Shown here: piece after piece, positions 25,805 to 32,945 of the stretch
Position numbering within the stretch: position 1 is the first letter of the stretch
Layout of the letters: each line of letters starts with the position of its first letter
Origin: Bog-756 sp963769905
Lineage (GTDB): Bacteria > Actinomycetota > Acidimicrobiia > Acidimicrobiales > RAAP-2
Assembly (NCBI GenBank): GCA_963769905.1
Contig: CAVYNG010000002.1
Location: forward strand, 496,001 to 560,000
DNA: 64,000 nt
Reading direction: 5' to 3'
Made by a program: the position numbers and the translations under genes
The notes under the pieces: model-generated
What the model was told of the DNA's origin: nothing
What the model saw: the letters and a program-made list of their open reading frames with translations, nothing else
Database searches by the model: none

Positions 25805-26725
25805 GTGCCTCTCGAACCATCAATCGCCGCGATACTCGATCTTCTTCCGAGCCTCGATCCCGACGTTTCGGTCGCGGAGATGCGGGCGTTGGCGGCAGAA
25901 GCTCCTCCAGGGGGTGACCCGCGTGTCGTCGTCACCGACCGCTCCATCCCAGGTCCGGCCGGCGACATTTCCGTGCGGCTGTATCTTCCGCCGGACGGGG
26001 GGAGCCCTCATTCTCTCGTCGTGTTCTTTCACGGTGGCGGGTGGGTCATCGGCGGTCTCGATTCCCACGATGCGCTCTGCCGCGACCTCGCAGCAGGGAC
26101 TGATTCGGGGGTGCTCTCCGTCGATTACCGCCTCGCTCCAGAACACCCCTTTCCGGCAGCGGTCGACGATTCGTGGGCGGCTCTTCGGTGGGCCCACGAT
26201 CACGCGACCGAGTTGGGTCTGGATTCAGCGCGTCTGGCAGTTGCCGGTGATAGCGCCGGAGGGAACCTCGCTGCGGTCATGGCCCTCCTGGCGCGCGATC
26301 ACCAGCTGCCGTTGCGCCTCCAATTGCTCACGTACCCTGCGACCGACTTCAGTTGCCGCCGACCTTCCGTCACTGAAAATGGCAGTAGGGGCTACTTGCT
26401 GACCGAAGCAGGAATGGATTGGTTCGAGGGTCACTATGCGCCGGATCGGAACGACTGGCGGGCCTCTCCCATGCTCGCACCGGACCATCGAAACCTGGCC
26501 CCTGCGATGGTTCAGACCTGTGAGTACGATCCGCTCCGCGACGAGGGCAATGACTACGCTGCCACACTCCGATCGGCAGGCGTGCCGGTGGTCTCTCGGT
26601 GCTATCCGGGTCTCATTCACGGTTCTCTCAGTTTTTCTGCTCACCTTCCGGCAGCACGGATCATGTTGGATGACGCATGCCAAGCGATCCGGGAGGCGCT
26701 GGCAGTCAGTCAACGAGAGATGTGA
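25805..26725 (+). CDS. alpha/beta hydrolase of the hormone-sensitive lipase (HSL) family
   Basis: This 306-residue esterase or lipase carries FFHGGGWVIGG (the HGGG oxyanion hole), VDYRLAPEHPFPAAVDD, and the nucleophile elbow AGDSAGGNLAAV with the catalytic Ser. The Asp is in CEYDPLRDEG and the His in YPGLIHGSL. The arrangement is standard for cytoplasmic bacterial HSL-type carboxylesterases. GTG 25805 is the start. It lies downstream of the crotonase gene on the same strand and converges on the broken globin gene. The true substrate is unknown. Confidence 0.9.
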   Translation: MPLEPSIAAILDLLPSLDPDVSVAEMRALAAEAPPGGDPRVVVTDRSIPGPAGDISVRLYLPPDGGSPHSLVVFFHGGGWVIGGLDSHDALCRDLAAGTDSGVLSVDYRLAPEHPFPAAVDDSWAALRWAHDHATELGLDSARLAVAGDSAGGNLAAVMALLARDHQLPLRLQLLTYPATDFSCRRPSVTENGSRGYLLTEAGMDWFEGHYAPDRNDWRASPMLAPDHRNLAPAMVQTCEYDPLRDEGNDYAATLRSAGVPVVSRCYPGLIHGSLSFSAHLPAARIMLDDACQAIREALAVSQREM

Positions 26726-26796
26726 TTCGCCTTCGCCGAAGTATCGCTGAGGGACAGTTGGAGACCGCCGCGCTCCCGGCGCTCTGGGTCAGGGAC

Positions 26797-27239
26797 CTAG
26801 TCGTCACCCGACCACGTCCAGCGAGGTACCTCACGCAACGGATGAAGCTCCTCATCGGTGACCGCGTACGAGTTTTGCATGGCGACCTTCGAGCCGAACT
26901 CGACATGCGATCGGACCGCCTCTCGGAAATCAGCGTCGTCGGGGAGGTTCGCCGCATCCATCGCCGCCATGTACAGCTCGACGTGCCTCTCTCGTTGTTC
27001 TTCGGTGATCCGAAGTCCTCGGTGGACATTGATCAGATGGGCGAACCCGAACTCCTGGGTGAAGAGATCGGGACCACCGAAGGATTCGGCAGTGTAAGCA
27101 GTCAGGTGATCGACATGCTGGGGTTGGCCATCTCCAAAGGTGGCTGGAGCAGTGGATCGTCGAGGACGCTGCTGTAGAACGTTTCTTCGAGGCGATGCAG
27201 CGCCTCTTCGCCACCGGCGAACTCGTAGCGTGACGGCAT
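26797..27239 (-). pseudogene. group II truncated haemoglobin, frameshifted
   Basis: The first 35 codons from ATG 27239 give MPSRYEFAGGEEALHRLEET and then FYSSVLDDPLLQPP, the N-terminal part of a truncated globin. At about 27135-27143 the frame must shift by one base to continue as FGDGQPQHVDHLTAYTAESF, then GGPDLF, GFAHLINVHRGLRITEEQRE and a C-terminal HPLREVPRWTWSGDD. The two halves join perfectly if one base is missing in the CCACCTTTGG stretch. Either the gene is inactivated or the consensus has a 1-base error. An intact protein would bind O2/NO in the cytoplasm. It is divergent from the ABM-like/MarR operon. Confidence 0.75.
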
Positions 27240-27397
27240 ACCGGAAATCGTACGGGCGACAATCGCTTCCGATCCGGCAAAACGGGCGGGTCTGGGGGTT
27301 GCCTAGCGGCGCCCGGATCCTGCGTCGGGGGGCAGCCATCACCATGTGTGCGGTGAATCCCGAATCTTCTCTCGACATCTCGGTGGGAAAGTGTTAG

Positions 27398-27424
27398 CTT
27401 GAGATCAAGATACTTGTCCTCAAG
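27398..27424. promoter_or_regulatory. two adjacent MarR-type operator candidates
   Basis: CTTGAGATCAAG (27398-27409, arms CTTGA/TCAAG) and CTTGTCCTCAAG (27413-27424, arms CTTG/CAAG) lie side by side, with centres 15 bp apart. They are about 40-65 bp upstream of the ABM-like gene that precedes a marR gene, and within the shared divergent region with the globin gene. Autoregulation by the downstream MarR protein is the natural inference. Confidence 0.5.
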
Positions 27425-27462
27425 AGAATGGGGATAACGGGAGAGAAGAGAGAGGTTCACAC

Positions 27463-27738
27463 ATGGCACAGGCAACATTGCTGGTTCAACATGAGGTCGA
27501 GGACTACGCGACCTGGCGCTCGGCGTACGACAGCGTGGACGGGCTGCGAAAGGAGCATGGCTGCACCGATGCTGAGGTGTTGGTCGACCCGTCCGACAAG
27601 CAGGATGTGTACGTGCTGCACCGGTTCCCCACCGTGGTGCAGGCCCAAGCCTTCGCCGGCAGCAACGAGCTGCGTGAGGCCATGGGTCGCGCCGGGGTCA
27701 AGGGCGCACCTCGGATCGAGATCGCGGTGGAGGCTTGA
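27463..27738 (+). CDS. ABM-like dimeric alpha-beta barrel protein
   Basis: This 91-residue protein has the layout of small monooxygenase/stress barrels. LLVQHEVEDYATWRSAYDSV is the first strand and helix, then VLVDPSDKQDVYVLHRFPTV, then FAGSNELREAMGRAGVKGAP and a last strand RIEIAVEA. Similar proteins oxidise aromatic compounds or bind small ligands; no catalytic residue can be named. A purine-rich GAGAGAGG lies upstream of ATG 27463. A marR gene follows, so it is probably the regulated gene of that pair. Confidence 0.65.
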   Translation: MAQATLLVQHEVEDYATWRSAYDSVDGLRKEHGCTDAEVLVDPSDKQDVYVLHRFPTVVQAQAFAGSNELREAMGRAGVKGAPRIEIAVEA

Positions 27739-27823
27739 ACTGAGCCCGTCTCCGCCGAACAGCCGAGGTGGCGCCCGGAAGGGCGCTGCCTCGGCGCCGG
27801 CATCAGAGGCAGCAGCATTCGAA

Positions 27824-28327
27824 ATGGAGTTTCCCGGTGCGTCCTGGCTGTCTGCCCAGGTTTTCCGGAGTCTCGAAGTGGTCGGAGGGCACGCCGAGGC
27901 GCTGATCGCGTCGGTGGCGCGTCGTCACGGCCTTTCGCACGCAGCGCTCAACGCCCTGGCAGTCATCGAAGGCAACGGAGCTCCCATGACCGCCGGTGCA
28001 ATCGGCGCCCACATGCACATCACGAGCGGGACCATGACCAGCGTGCTCGACACCTTGGAGCGCAAAGGGTTCATCAGGCGGCTCACGGATCCCGACGACC
28101 GCCGAAGAATCCTCGTCGACGTGACACCGGAAGCCCAAGCGGTGCTCAATCGACTGCTCCCCGAGGTCGTCCAAACCACGACCGTGGTGATGAGTGGGAT
28201 CGACGACACCGAGCTTTACGAGTTCTTGGGCACCCTGGCACGTATCCGCGATGCGATTGCTGCCGCCCCAGACGACTTGCCTCCCCCGACCCCTCGTCGA
28301 ACGCCCCGCAACCTGAAACGTTCCTGA
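27824..28327 (+). CDS. MarR-family transcriptional regulator
   Basis: This roughly 167-residue protein has a winged helix-turn-helix. LSHAALNALAVIEGNGAPMT leads into AGAIGAHMHITSGTMTSVLD (recognition helix) and the wing GFIRRLTDPDDRRRILVDVT, the MarR hallmark with DxRxR. C-terminal helices make the dimer. ATG 27824 is a reasonable start, but the open frame reaches back to the upstream gene without another canonical start that is clearly better. Two palindromes upstream of the ABM-like gene are candidate binding sites. Confidence 0.88.
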   Translation: MEFPGASWLSAQVFRSLEVVGGHAEALIASVARRHGLSHAALNALAVIEGNGAPMTAGAIGAHMHITSGTMTSVLDTLERKGFIRRLTDPDDRRRILVDVTPEAQAVLNRLLPEVVQTTTVVMSGIDDTELYEFLGTLARIRDAIAAAPDDLPPPTPRRTPRNLKRS

Positions 28328-28334
28328 AAGGAAC
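28320..28334 (+). terminator. short hairpin at the marR stop codon
   Basis: GTTCCT (28320-28325) and AGGAAC (28329-28334) form a perfect 6-bp stem with a GAA loop that includes the marR stop codon. There is no T-run; it may end the marR transcript. Confidence 0.3.
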
Positions 28335-28434
28335 ACTGAAGCATCACGCCACCGAGCCTGCGTAAGGGGGCAGTCACTGGGCTTCTTCTCGATTGCTCGA
28401 ACGGCTCGGCTGGCCTGCTGCCGCACCCTTGGGT

Positions 28435-29175
28435 CTAGGCCGTCTTCTCCCACACGGAAATGTGCTTGGCGCTCTCACTCGTGAAGGCTTGGCGATCCCA
28501 GTCGCCCCAGCGCTCCCGCAGAGTCAAGCCGGCTAGACGGGCCATGAGGTCGAGCTCGGACGGCCACAAGTAACGGTGGTGCGAGGAGAACGAGGTGAGC
28601 CGATCACCGTTCAGCCAGTAATGGTGCGAAGTGACCTTCTGTGCGGCCATGTCGTACTCGTCGAATCCCAGGCGCTCGGAGGTCGCCGTGAAGGCGCGGA
28701 TGTGCTCGCCGGGGACGAGTTTTTGCAGCTCGGGGATCCACAGCTCAACCACGAAACACCCACCCGGCTCGAGGTGTTGGGCCACGTTCTTGAAGCATTC
28801 GACCTGCTCATCCTGGGTCAACAGGTTCGAGATGGTGTTGAAGACCAGGAAGGCCAACGTGAAGGCGCCCTCCACCTTGGCTGTGGCGAAGTCGCCCACG
28901 GTCACCCCGACACGATCGGCTCCTGGCTTGGCTTTGAGCTGGGCGACCATGTCGGCCGAGATCTCGATGCCGTGCAGGTCGACGCCGCGTTGGCTTAGCG
29001 GCAGCCCGACCCTTCCGGTGCCGATCCCCAGCTCAAGGACACGACCCCCGCCGACCTTTTCATTGATGTCAGCCAGGAAGTCGACCGCGGGGTCGAGGAC
29101 CACCGGGTCGTACATCTCGGTCGAGGTCGCGTCGTAGAACTCGGCAATCCGACCGACAAAGACATTCTGAGGCAC
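28435..29175 (-). CDS. class I SAM-dependent methyltransferase
   Basis: This 246-residue protein has motif I GGGRVLELGIGTGRVGLPLS, an acidic motif II end (LHGIEISADMV), VTVGDFATAKV, and FTLAFLVFNTISNLLTQDEQ, followed by a HLEPGGCFVVELW strand. A substrate-domain tail with SHHRYLWPSELDLMARLAG follows. It is a small-molecule type methyltransferase by layout; the substrate is unknown. GTG 29175 is the start. It converges on the MarR gene (107 bp between the stops), and upstream lies a copy of the dispersed repeat. Confidence 0.85.
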   Translation of the reverse strand: MPQNVFVGRIAEFYDATSTEMYDPVVLDPAVDFLADINEKVGGGRVLELGIGTGRVGLPLSQRGVDLHGIEISADMVAQLKAKPGADRVGVTVGDFATAKVEGAFTLAFLVFNTISNLLTQDEQVECFKNVAQHLEPGGCFVVELWIPELQKLVPGEHIRAFTATSERLGFDEYDMAAQKVTSHHYWLNGDRLTSFSSHHRYLWPSELDLMARLAGLTLRERWGDWDRQAFTSESAKHISVWEKTA

Positions 29176-29313
29176 GGGCGCATTGTGCCAGGACCGCGGC
29201 CGTGACGCTCGGCTCGTCCGGGGTCGGCCTCAGCCCTGCGCTTCCGGCGTCGGAGCGACCTTCGTGCACTCGGGATGGTGGGTATGAGCCACTAAAACAA
29301 GATCGTGCTGGCC

Positions 29314-29409
29314 TGCCCCACCGAAGCGCCGTTCATGGGCAGTTAGCTGTCCGCGAGCAGTTCCCACCTCCAGCGCAGATAACGCGACTCTGATCCGGCG
29401 GTCGGGGCA
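29314..29409 (+). repeat. dispersed ~96-bp element, copy 1
   Basis: This copy lies in the 356-bp gap between the methyltransferase gene and the P-type ATPase gene, which otherwise holds no gene. Its ends are TGCCCC and GGGGCA as inverted repeats. The core contains GGGCAGTTAGCTG followed by CGCGAGCAGTTCCC and GCAGATAACGCGACTC, shared with copies at 35198-35295 and 53120-53214. The right part CCGGCGGT is also shared with copy 3. A reverse-frame shadow peptide GTARGQLTAHE is common to all three copies. Confidence 0.8.
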
Positions 29410-29531
29410 CCGAGGATCGTGAGCCGCGCGATCTTCGGGTGCGGGCAGTACTTGTCCGATGCGAGACGCGTTCACGTCGGTTCTGACCTTTGGCCCTAGC
29501 CAAAGGCGTTGACCTGCTGCACCATGGGAGT

Positions 29532-31871
29532 GTGGACGGGAGTCCGTGGTTCCGGTTGGCATCGCGCTATAGAAGGCTCGCGATGCTCGGAGTCACCGTT
29601 TGCGGGCTGATCGCTGGTGGCCTCCTTCACTGGGCCGGGTCCGGTGCCGGAGGGAACCTGGCCTGGATCGTCACCGCCAGTGTTGGCATTGCGCTGTCTC
29701 TTGACTCGATCGTAGAGAGCCTCCTCCGAGGTCGGCTTGGTGTCGACGTCGTCGCCCTCCTGGCACTGGTAGGCGCAGTGGCCGTCGGGGAGTACTTGGC
29801 CGGAGCAGTCATCAGCGTGATGCTGGCGAGCGGCCGGGCCCTCGAAGGGTGGGCCGCTGGCCAGGCCCACCGGGAACTCCAGGCGCTCCTCGAGCGAACG
29901 CCGGAGGTGGCCCACCGCTACCAGGACGGTGGTCTCGCCGTTGTCGCCGTCGACGAAGTCGTACCCGGTGACCGTCTTATGGTGGCTTCGGGAGAAGTGA
30001 TACCCGTCGACGGCTCGCTCGTCTCGGCCTCGGCTGTCCTCGATGAGTCGGCGCTCACCGGGGAACCACTGCCCATCGAGCGAACACAGGGAGCGCGGGT
30101 GCGCAGCGGAGTCGTCAATGCCGGCTCCCCTCTCGATCTCCGAGCCACGACGAGTGCCGAGGACAGTACTTACGCCGGCGTCGTCAGGCTCGTCGCCGAG
30201 GCCGAGCGCTCACAAGCCCCGGTCGTGCGGCTGGCGGACCACTACGCGCTGGGGTTCTTGGGCGTGACCCTGGTTACTGCAGGTGTCGCGTGGGCTGTCG
30301 GAGGCGCGAGCCGGGCCGTCGCAGTTCTGGTGGTCGCCACGCCGTGTCCCCTCATCCTGGCAGCCCCCGTGGCCATCGTCTCCGGTCTCTCCCGGGCGGC
30401 CAGGCGCGGTGTCATCGTCAAGAGTGGCGCGGTTCTCGAACGCCTGGCTACTTGTACGACCCTGCTGATCGACAAGACCGGGACCATGACCGTAGGACAC
30501 CCGGTACTCACCGAGATCGTGTGCGCGGGGTCGGTACCAGAGGGCCGCATACTCCAACTGGCTGCCTCCGTGGACCAGGTCTCCCCACATGTCCTGGCGA
30601 GCGCCGTCGTGCAGTCAGCACTTGAGCAGAAATGCGAACTTTCGCTCCCGGAGGGGGTTGAGGAGATAGCCGGCCAAGGCATCCGAGGAACGGTGGTCGG
30701 GCACCGGGTCGCGGTTGGGAAGGCGTCGTGGGCAGGTGTGACCGGTGCACCGACTTGGGCCCGCTCTGCGCGGCGCAAGGCGCACCTCGACGGAGCGCTG
30801 ACAGTGTTCGTGGGCATCGACGGAAATCCAGCAGGGGTCCTGGTGTTCGACGATCCTCTGCGACCCGATGCCGCCCGAACACTGCGCTCGCTGCGGAAGA
30901 ACGGGATCGACCGCATCGTGATGGTCACTGGCGACCGGTCCGATGTGGCCGAGACTGTCGGGGCGGTGATTGGGGTCGACGAGGTGCTTGCCGAACGTTC
31001 ACCGAGCGAAAAGCTCGACGTCGTAAATCTCGAAACCCGGCGCGCTCCGACGATGATGGTCGGTGACGGTATCAACGACGCGCCTGCACTCGCCCTAGCT
31101 GACGTGGGGGTCGCCCTCGGAGCACGAGGGGCAACCGCGGCGTCCGAAGCCGCCGATGTCGTCCTGACTGTCGACCGGCTGGACCGCTTGGGTGAGGCGG
31201 CAGCAATTGCCCGACGCACTCGGCAGATTGCAGTACAGAGCATGGTGGCAGGGATGGCCCTCTCCTTGGCCGCCATGGGTTTCGCTGTCGTGGGTCTCCT
31301 CCCAGCTGTTTGGGGTGCGATCCTCCAGGAGGCCATCGACCTGGCTGTGATTCTCAACGCTCTGCGCGCCTTGCGCGGAGGAGCGGCTGAGATCCGGCTT
31401 GGCGAAAAGGATTCATTGCTGACCCGGCGGTTCCAGGACGAGCACCTGGCCATACGGCATGACATCAGTCGCATTCACGAGGTGGCTGATGCGCTCGGTT
31501 CAAGTGATCCCAAGACTGCGTTGCAAGAGGTCCGGAATGTGCACCGGATGCTCACCAAGGAGATCCAGCCTCACGAGGAAGCCGAGGAACAAGAGCTCTA
31601 CCCTGCGCTCGGACGCTTCTTCGGGGGGAGCGATCCCATGGCCACGATGAGCAGGGCGCACGTCGAGATCACGCACCAGATCCGCCGATTGGGCCAACTC
31701 ATCGATGAGATAGGGCCGAATGGGGTCGATGAGGTGGACATCACCGAGTTGCGAAGCCTGCTCTATGGGCTGCATGCCATCTTGAAACTGCACACCGCCC
31801 AGGAGGACGAGAACTACCTGTCTCTTGCCGACGATCCCTCGATGCAACGACTGGTGGCCGAAGTGCGCTGA
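29532..31871 (+). CDS. P1B-5-type metal-transporting ATPase with C-terminal hemerythrin domain
   Basis: This roughly 779-residue membrane pump exports a transition metal using ATP. Landmarks from GTG 29532: the TGEP loop of the actuator domain, the intramembrane metal motif TPCP (Cys272), the phosphorylation site DKTGT (Asp314), a SPHVLASAVV nucleotide-domain motif, GDGINDAPAL from residue 511, and a final pair of helices. From about residue 630 a four-helix HHE/hemerythrin domain follows, with His in DEHLAIRHD, HEEAEEQE, AHVEITHQ and LHTAQEDE. TPCP plus hemerythrin is the known P1B-5 layout, linked to Ni/Fe handling. No N-terminal heavy-metal domain is present. The exact start is uncertain. 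Confidence 0.9.
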   Translation: MDGSPWFRLASRYRRLAMLGVTVCGLIAGGLLHWAGSGAGGNLAWIVTASVGIALSLDSIVESLLRGRLGVDVVALLALVGAVAVGEYLAGAVISVMLASGRALEGWAAGQAHRELQALLERTPEVAHRYQDGGLAVVAVDEVVPGDRLMVASGEVIPVDGSLVSASAVLDESALTGEPLPIERTQGARVRSGVVNAGSPLDLRATTSAEDSTYAGVVRLVAEAERSQAPVVRLADHYALGFLGVTLVTAGVAWAVGGASRAVAVLVVATPCPLILAAPVAIVSGLSRAARRGVIVKSGAVLERLATCTTLLIDKTGTMTVGHPVLTEIVCAGSVPEGRILQLAASVDQVSPHVLASAVVQSALEQKCELSLPEGVEEIAGQGIRGTVVGHRVAVGKASWAGVTGAPTWARSARRKAHLDGALTVFVGIDGNPAGVLVFDDPLRPDAARTLRSLRKNGIDRIVMVTGDRSDVAETVGAVIGVDEVLAERSPSEKLDVVNLETRRAPTMMVGDGINDAPALALADVGVALGARGATAASEAADVVLTVDRLDRLGEAAAIARRTRQIAVQSMVAGMALSLAAMGFAVVGLLPAVWGAILQEAIDLAVILNALRALRGGAAEIRLGEKDSLLTRRFQDEHLAIRHDISRIHEVADALGSSDPKTALQEVRNVHRMLTKEIQPHEEAEEQELYPALGRFFGGSDPMATMSRAHVEITHQIRRLGQLIDEIGPNGVDEVDITELRSLLYGLHAILKLHTAQEDENYLSLADDPSMQRLVAEVR

Positions 31872-31881
31872 CGGCCCAAGA

Positions 31882-32449
31882 TCAAGTCTTCGGAGACCTG
31901 TCCAGAAAACGCCGCCAGTTGACGAGAGGCAGGATGCACACGGCAACCAACAGCAGGACCTGGAGCGCGATGGACCAGGGTGATCCAAAGATCTGCCCAA
32001 CGACATTCCCGAGCTGCTTGTCGGCAAGCGTGGCAATGCTTACGTAGATCGAGTAGCTCACCAGGCGGCCGAGGAAGAAAGCCAGCGTCAAGAGGCCTAG
32101 GGGCAGGTCGAGCAACCCCGCAGCCAGGAAGAGCTGAGCCGATGGTAGCGGTGAGATCACAAAGAGCCCAAAGAGCGCGGCGGCTCCCACCCGCTTTCGC
32201 TCGATAAGGATGCCGCGCGTCCTCGAGGTTGTCCTTCATACGCCCGGGCAGGCGACCCTTGAAGTGACGTGCACCCCGGGCCAGGAGATACCGGCCACCC
32301 ATCGCGGCCACTGCGCCGAGGAGCACCAGGGCGATCGGGTTCAGATGCCAGTGAAGCCGGGTGAAGACGAGTACGGCCCATGTGGGTGGACCGAACGCCG
32401 GCAGGAGATTGATCCCGAAGACGATGGCAAAGAGAGCCAGGTACTGCAC
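31882..32449 (-). pseudogene. VTT/DedA-like membrane protein, frameshifted
   Basis: From GTG 32449 the frame reads MQYLALFAIVFGINLLPAFG, several membrane helices, and GRMKDNLEDAR, then becomes nonsense near 32208-32213. A one-base shift restores ILIERKRVGAAALFGLFVIS, then PLPSAQLFLAAGLLDLPLG and helices to the stop at 31882. The rejoined protein would be about 188 residues with five or six helices and a proline-containing re-entrant motif like VTT-domain proteins. One extra base in the GCGCGG run explains the break. It converges on the P-type ATPase with 10 bp between the stops. Confidence 0.6.
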
Positions 32450-32945
32450 GTCGCGACCCTACGGCCCCTGTGGGTTCGGCGAGGGCCGCTAGGACATACA
32501 TGCTCCGGAGGCCGATGAACATTGGCGGGCAGCATTCCATCACGAGATAGTCCCGACTCGCGGAGTCGAGATTTCAATGGCCTCCGTCGCTCATAACGTC
32601 CCAAGTCGTTCGAGCCATAACCAGATCGGGCACGTCACCGAGGTGCCGGTCAGGCGCACCCGCACGATGCGTGAACTGTTAGGGGACAGTGAATGTCGAC
32701 GACAACCTCTGTTGTGGTCGGTCGGTGTATTCCGGAAACTGATTCCGCAACCGGATTGGAGCAACAGGTGTTGCCTCACGTGGCTTCCGAGTAGGGACAT
32801 CGTCGAGGAAGCCCGCCCGTGTCGAGCCGACGCACTGCGCCGACCCCGCGCGGAACACCCCCATGTGTATACAGTGGCCTCGTTCGCGGCGGCCCGCGAC
32901 CGACGGGGATCCATGGCGGTTCCGATTGGCAGTAGGGGAGGGTCG
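32450..32945. other. 496-bp intergenic region upstream of the IPT/Ig protein
   Basis: No convincing gene is present. The region contains a small hairpin CGACTC-GCG-GAGTC (32554-32567), and a pair of palindromes at 32702-32715 and 32761-32774 described separately. The downstream ATG has a strong GGGGAGG site, so the 5' leader of the secreted protein gene probably lies here. Confidence 0.5.
32702..32774. repeat. pair of GCAACA-NN-TGTTGC-type palindromes, 59-bp period
   Basis: ACAACCTCTGTTGT (32702-32715) and GCAACAGGTGTTGC (32761-32774) are imperfect and perfect forms of one palindrome. Their starts are exactly 59 bp apart. The same spacing occurs in the pair at 35887-35959. The second unit is followed by a TCCGAGT sequence in both places. 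Confidence 0.6.

Noticed and set aside
29532..31871. ATPase-hemerythrin fusion as a wholly new architecture
   Set aside because: The TPCP motif with a C-terminal hemerythrin domain is the established P1B-5 layout.
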